This document shows positions 61,407-64,000 of a stretch of DNA of 64,000 nucleotides, piece by piece (positions within the stretch are counted from its first letter, which is position 1; every line of letters starts with the position of its first letter). Below the pieces are notes generated by a model. It was given only the letters and a program-made list of their open reading frames with translations, was not told the DNA's origin and made no database searches. The DNA comes from Ophiura sarsii (taxonomy: Eukaryota; Echinodermata; Ophiuroidea; Amphilepidida; Ophiuridae). The stretch is from positions 12,338,462-12,402,461 of the forward strand of contig CM069448.1 of NCBI GenBank assembly GCA_035610835.1, in the 5' to 3' direction. Position numbers and translations under genes: made by a program.

Positions 61407-63400
61407 GTACTTTTGCTCACAAATGTCCAATTTTGATTCTCACATTGTCATTTAGCCTGCAGTATGGGGAATCAATATTAAGGATTGGATTCTGGATTGG
61501 TTTCTGTCAACCAAGTAGATTTGAGGAAAGTGGTATTTAAGTCAAGGTGCTCAATTATAAAATTAAGAAATAAATTATATTGATATAGGGCGTTGTATAG
61601 ATCTTTTCCTAGTATAGTCAAAGTCAACCCACTGGAGCTTCTGTGTCATTTCAACAGTCAAACACATTTTGGAATTGGTACTTTCTTCACATGAAAGGAC
61701 ATTTATAAATGTGTAAACATTTAATAATCAGATATGTTTGTATTAATTTCATCCTTACAAGAGCATTAAAAACATCATGTTTTGGCAAAAGAAGAAAGTT
61801 TCTGGGTGTGCATAATTTTCGAAATGACTGTTTTGTTTCTGCTTTATGAACAAAATAATGCGTGTATCTGACATATAGTTTGATTTTGATTTTCTTTTGA
61901 AAGGAATAATTTCTTGGAATAAAATCTCCATTTTCCAAGATTTTTGAAAAGTTTTGGGCAATGACAAAAACAATAGCCTAGGTGAAATGTATGTTATAAA
62001 TGGAAAATGTACCAATACATTTATATCTCACTTGATTTAGTACAAATAGATCATGAGGCAAATTTATACTTTCAGGAGCGAGCATAACTTAAGGGGGCAT
62101 TCCCCCTGCCAAATGATTTTTGTTCCCATGCATCTAAAGTATGCATATATTTACTTTTTTTGTGGAAGAAGTTACTTCAAAATAGAACAAATGATGCACT
62201 TTTTTATTTGAAAAAAAAATGATCAGAAATGTCCACACATTTTACAAACATTGTTCACAATTTTCATAAAATGTCCCAACAATTGGTTAAATACAAATTC
62301 AAAAATTATGAGTTGGACCAACAGATAGGAGAGTTTAATTTTGAATTACATGATATTTTGTGGAGTAAGAGATTACCTGATGTAGCTTTTTGAGATAAAA
62401 TTAAGACCATGTACAGAAAAAGCTGTATTATTCTCAATCCTTTCATATGATATCAGATTTCATGCCATGCTCATTATGTGCATGCAGTCTTACACCAATG
62501 ACTTACTTTCCGTAAACACTTATGTAATAAGGTATATCATATGTTGTTATCAGTTACACTTCATTGTACTTTGAACAACGTTGACTGTTTTATTTAATAA
62601 ACTCAATAGTATCTTGTGTATCATACATAACATCTTGTCTCGTTGTAATATATTAGACACACATAGCTTCAACAGAAAATACTGACTTAGCCGTCTCTGT
62701 AATTTGAAAGTCACTGTTCCAACATAGGAAGAAGAATTCTTTGACGTTCTTCTGATCAAGGCTTTAAGAATCACTCATCTTATTAAGTCCACTTAAGAAG
62801 AATTGTCACGTTTATGAAACAGGGCCCATAGAGAGTATAATGAAATTAGGAAGGTCACAGATGTGAGGAAGATGGCCCTCAGAGCAACATGCACTCTTGC
62901 AAGGAATAATCCTTCTTAGAGATGGAAGTACAAAGACCAGAGGTGCAGACCTCTTACTAGGAATCCGAAACATTTACTTAAAATTTAGCACCTCGGCCAG
63001 TAGAAGTAAAATCAATTTAGTAAATGATTGACTTGTTATTTTATGTTATTCTACCAGCATTTTTGATAAGTTCAAGCAAAACATATTTTAAAAGTCAAGC
63101 AAAAGATTATTTATAAATTTATACTTGTCAGCAATTACTTGAGCTAGACCTTTTACTAGTCGCGGACCATTTAGTATTGCTTGACCTCTTGCTAGTTAAG
63201 TAATTGTTAGTGTTTATTTATTCGGCCCATTGTTCACATTTGCTCTTTATATACACAAAATAACACAACCTAACAAATGATAATAGTTGTAGATTGGACA
63301 TAATGTCACTCATACATTTTAATGTAAACTGAGTGACAAAAGAAACATCCATCACTTCCTTGCAAGGATACAAATTAACTCTTGTGAAAATGAACCATAT
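61407..63400. other. No gene recognised
   Basis: Apart from the TTTAGCCTGCAGTATGGGGA block near 61450, shared with 56450, this stretch is AT-rich with short frames and no recognisable exon or repeat end. Confidence 0.4.
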
Positions 63401-63410
63401 TTGTTCACAG

Positions 63411-63900
63411 CCCAGGGGGGCCAGTCAAACATAATGGTGTACACACGCGTGACCAAATTTTTTCCAGACACCCCCTAAACAAGTTTTATCCTGCAAGCAA
63501 AATTACCCCCTAAACAAGTTTTTAGCGCGCTTTCCTTGCAAATTTTGACCCCTAAACAAGTTCTTGCCAGAATATGACCCTAAACAAGTTTTGTCTATTT
63601 GCGATTATGACGCTGTAGAGACGAGTGACACACATGCATTCTCAAATTGGAAATGAGACGCTCAAAAGAAATCGCAAAAACGGGGATAACATTCTTCTGG
63701 GAACGGAGACAAAACAAGTTACCCTAAACACGTTCGACAGGTATTTTAAGCCACCCTTTTTCTTGAAAATCAGCGTTTTTGATACCCTTAACGCGTCACT
63801 CGCGTGACGCGTCCAACACTGAAAAAACACCCCTTTTTACGCGTTTTTTTGGTCACGCCTGTGTACACTATTATGTTTGACTGGCCCCCCCCCCCCCGGG
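63411..63900. mobile_element. 490-bp MITE with 8-bp target duplication
   Basis: Terminal repeats of about 50 bases: CCCAGGGGGGCCAGTCAAAC, then ATAATGGTGTACACACGCGT, inverted at the right end. GTTCACAG flanks both sides (63403–63410 and 63901–63908). The interior has four or five copies of a CCCTAAACAAGTTTT motif spaced about 35–45 bases apart. The 8-bp duplication points to hAT- or P-type transposition. Confidence 0.85.
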
Positions 63901-64000
63901 GTTCACAGGTATACCACGATACACATGCCAATAGTCAAGAGATTGACTCAATCAGGAAAGATGAGCTCACCTTTTTTGCCTAAAGGTCAGGTCACCTTTC

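Noticed and set aside
1..64000. CRISPR arrays, operons, ribosome binding sites, rRNA or tRNA genes
   Set aside because: Nothing of the kind was seen. The DNA is eukaryotic, and the direct repeats are satellites or transposons.

Overview
The window is animal nuclear DNA: AT-rich, with spliced genes, GT–AG introns of several kilobases and a high load of transposable elements. No prokaryotic feature is present. The transposon mix (PHD-type LINE, Penelope-like pieces, many foldback MITEs) and a sea-urchin-like flank on two histone-type stem-loops suggest a marine invertebrate, perhaps an echinoderm. The species cannot be named from the sequence.

Two host genes are recognisable, arranged divergently. 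On the minus strand (about 9.87 to 2.3 kb) lies a gene for a mitochondrial small-subunit ribosomal protein of the bS18 family, closest to MRPS18C. Four coding exons join in frame; a very short first coding exon is proposed at low confidence. On the plus strand (13.3 to 46.2 kb) lies an ELMOD3 gene, a GTPase-activating protein of the ELMO family for ARF/ARL GTPases. Twelve coding exons join in frame to about 497 codons, including a proposed 24-nt micro-exon. The N-terminal half is acidic and low in complexity; the C-terminal half is a well-conserved ELMO domain.

Between and inside these genes: a 5'-truncated LINE on the minus strand (9.9–12.1 kb), a 0.5-kb composite tetranucleotide satellite (12.3–12.8 kb), and, in ELMOD3 intron 1, a retroelement cluster (14.5–18.95 kb). 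The cluster has about 0.83-kb direct repeats, about 0.15-kb linkers and a gag-like reading frame with one internal stop. The frame is followed at once by two histone-mRNA-type 3' stem-loops. Later introns hold many foldback elements and MITEs, including a 787-bp near-perfect TTAA-flanked palindrome, inverted Penelope-like GIY-YIG fragments and nested insertions.

Downstream of ELMOD3 (46.3–64 kb) no host gene is seen. This part holds MITEs, a 24-copy 21-bp minisatellite, an old array of repeats carrying ATGTCTTTGACTTG, a pair of inverted degenerate hammerhead-ribozyme-like motifs, an apparently intact PHD–endonuclease–RT LINE (57.2–61.4 kb) and a 490-bp MITE with 8-bp target duplications. The most unusual observation is the covarying pair of histone-type stem-loops behind the gag-like frame.
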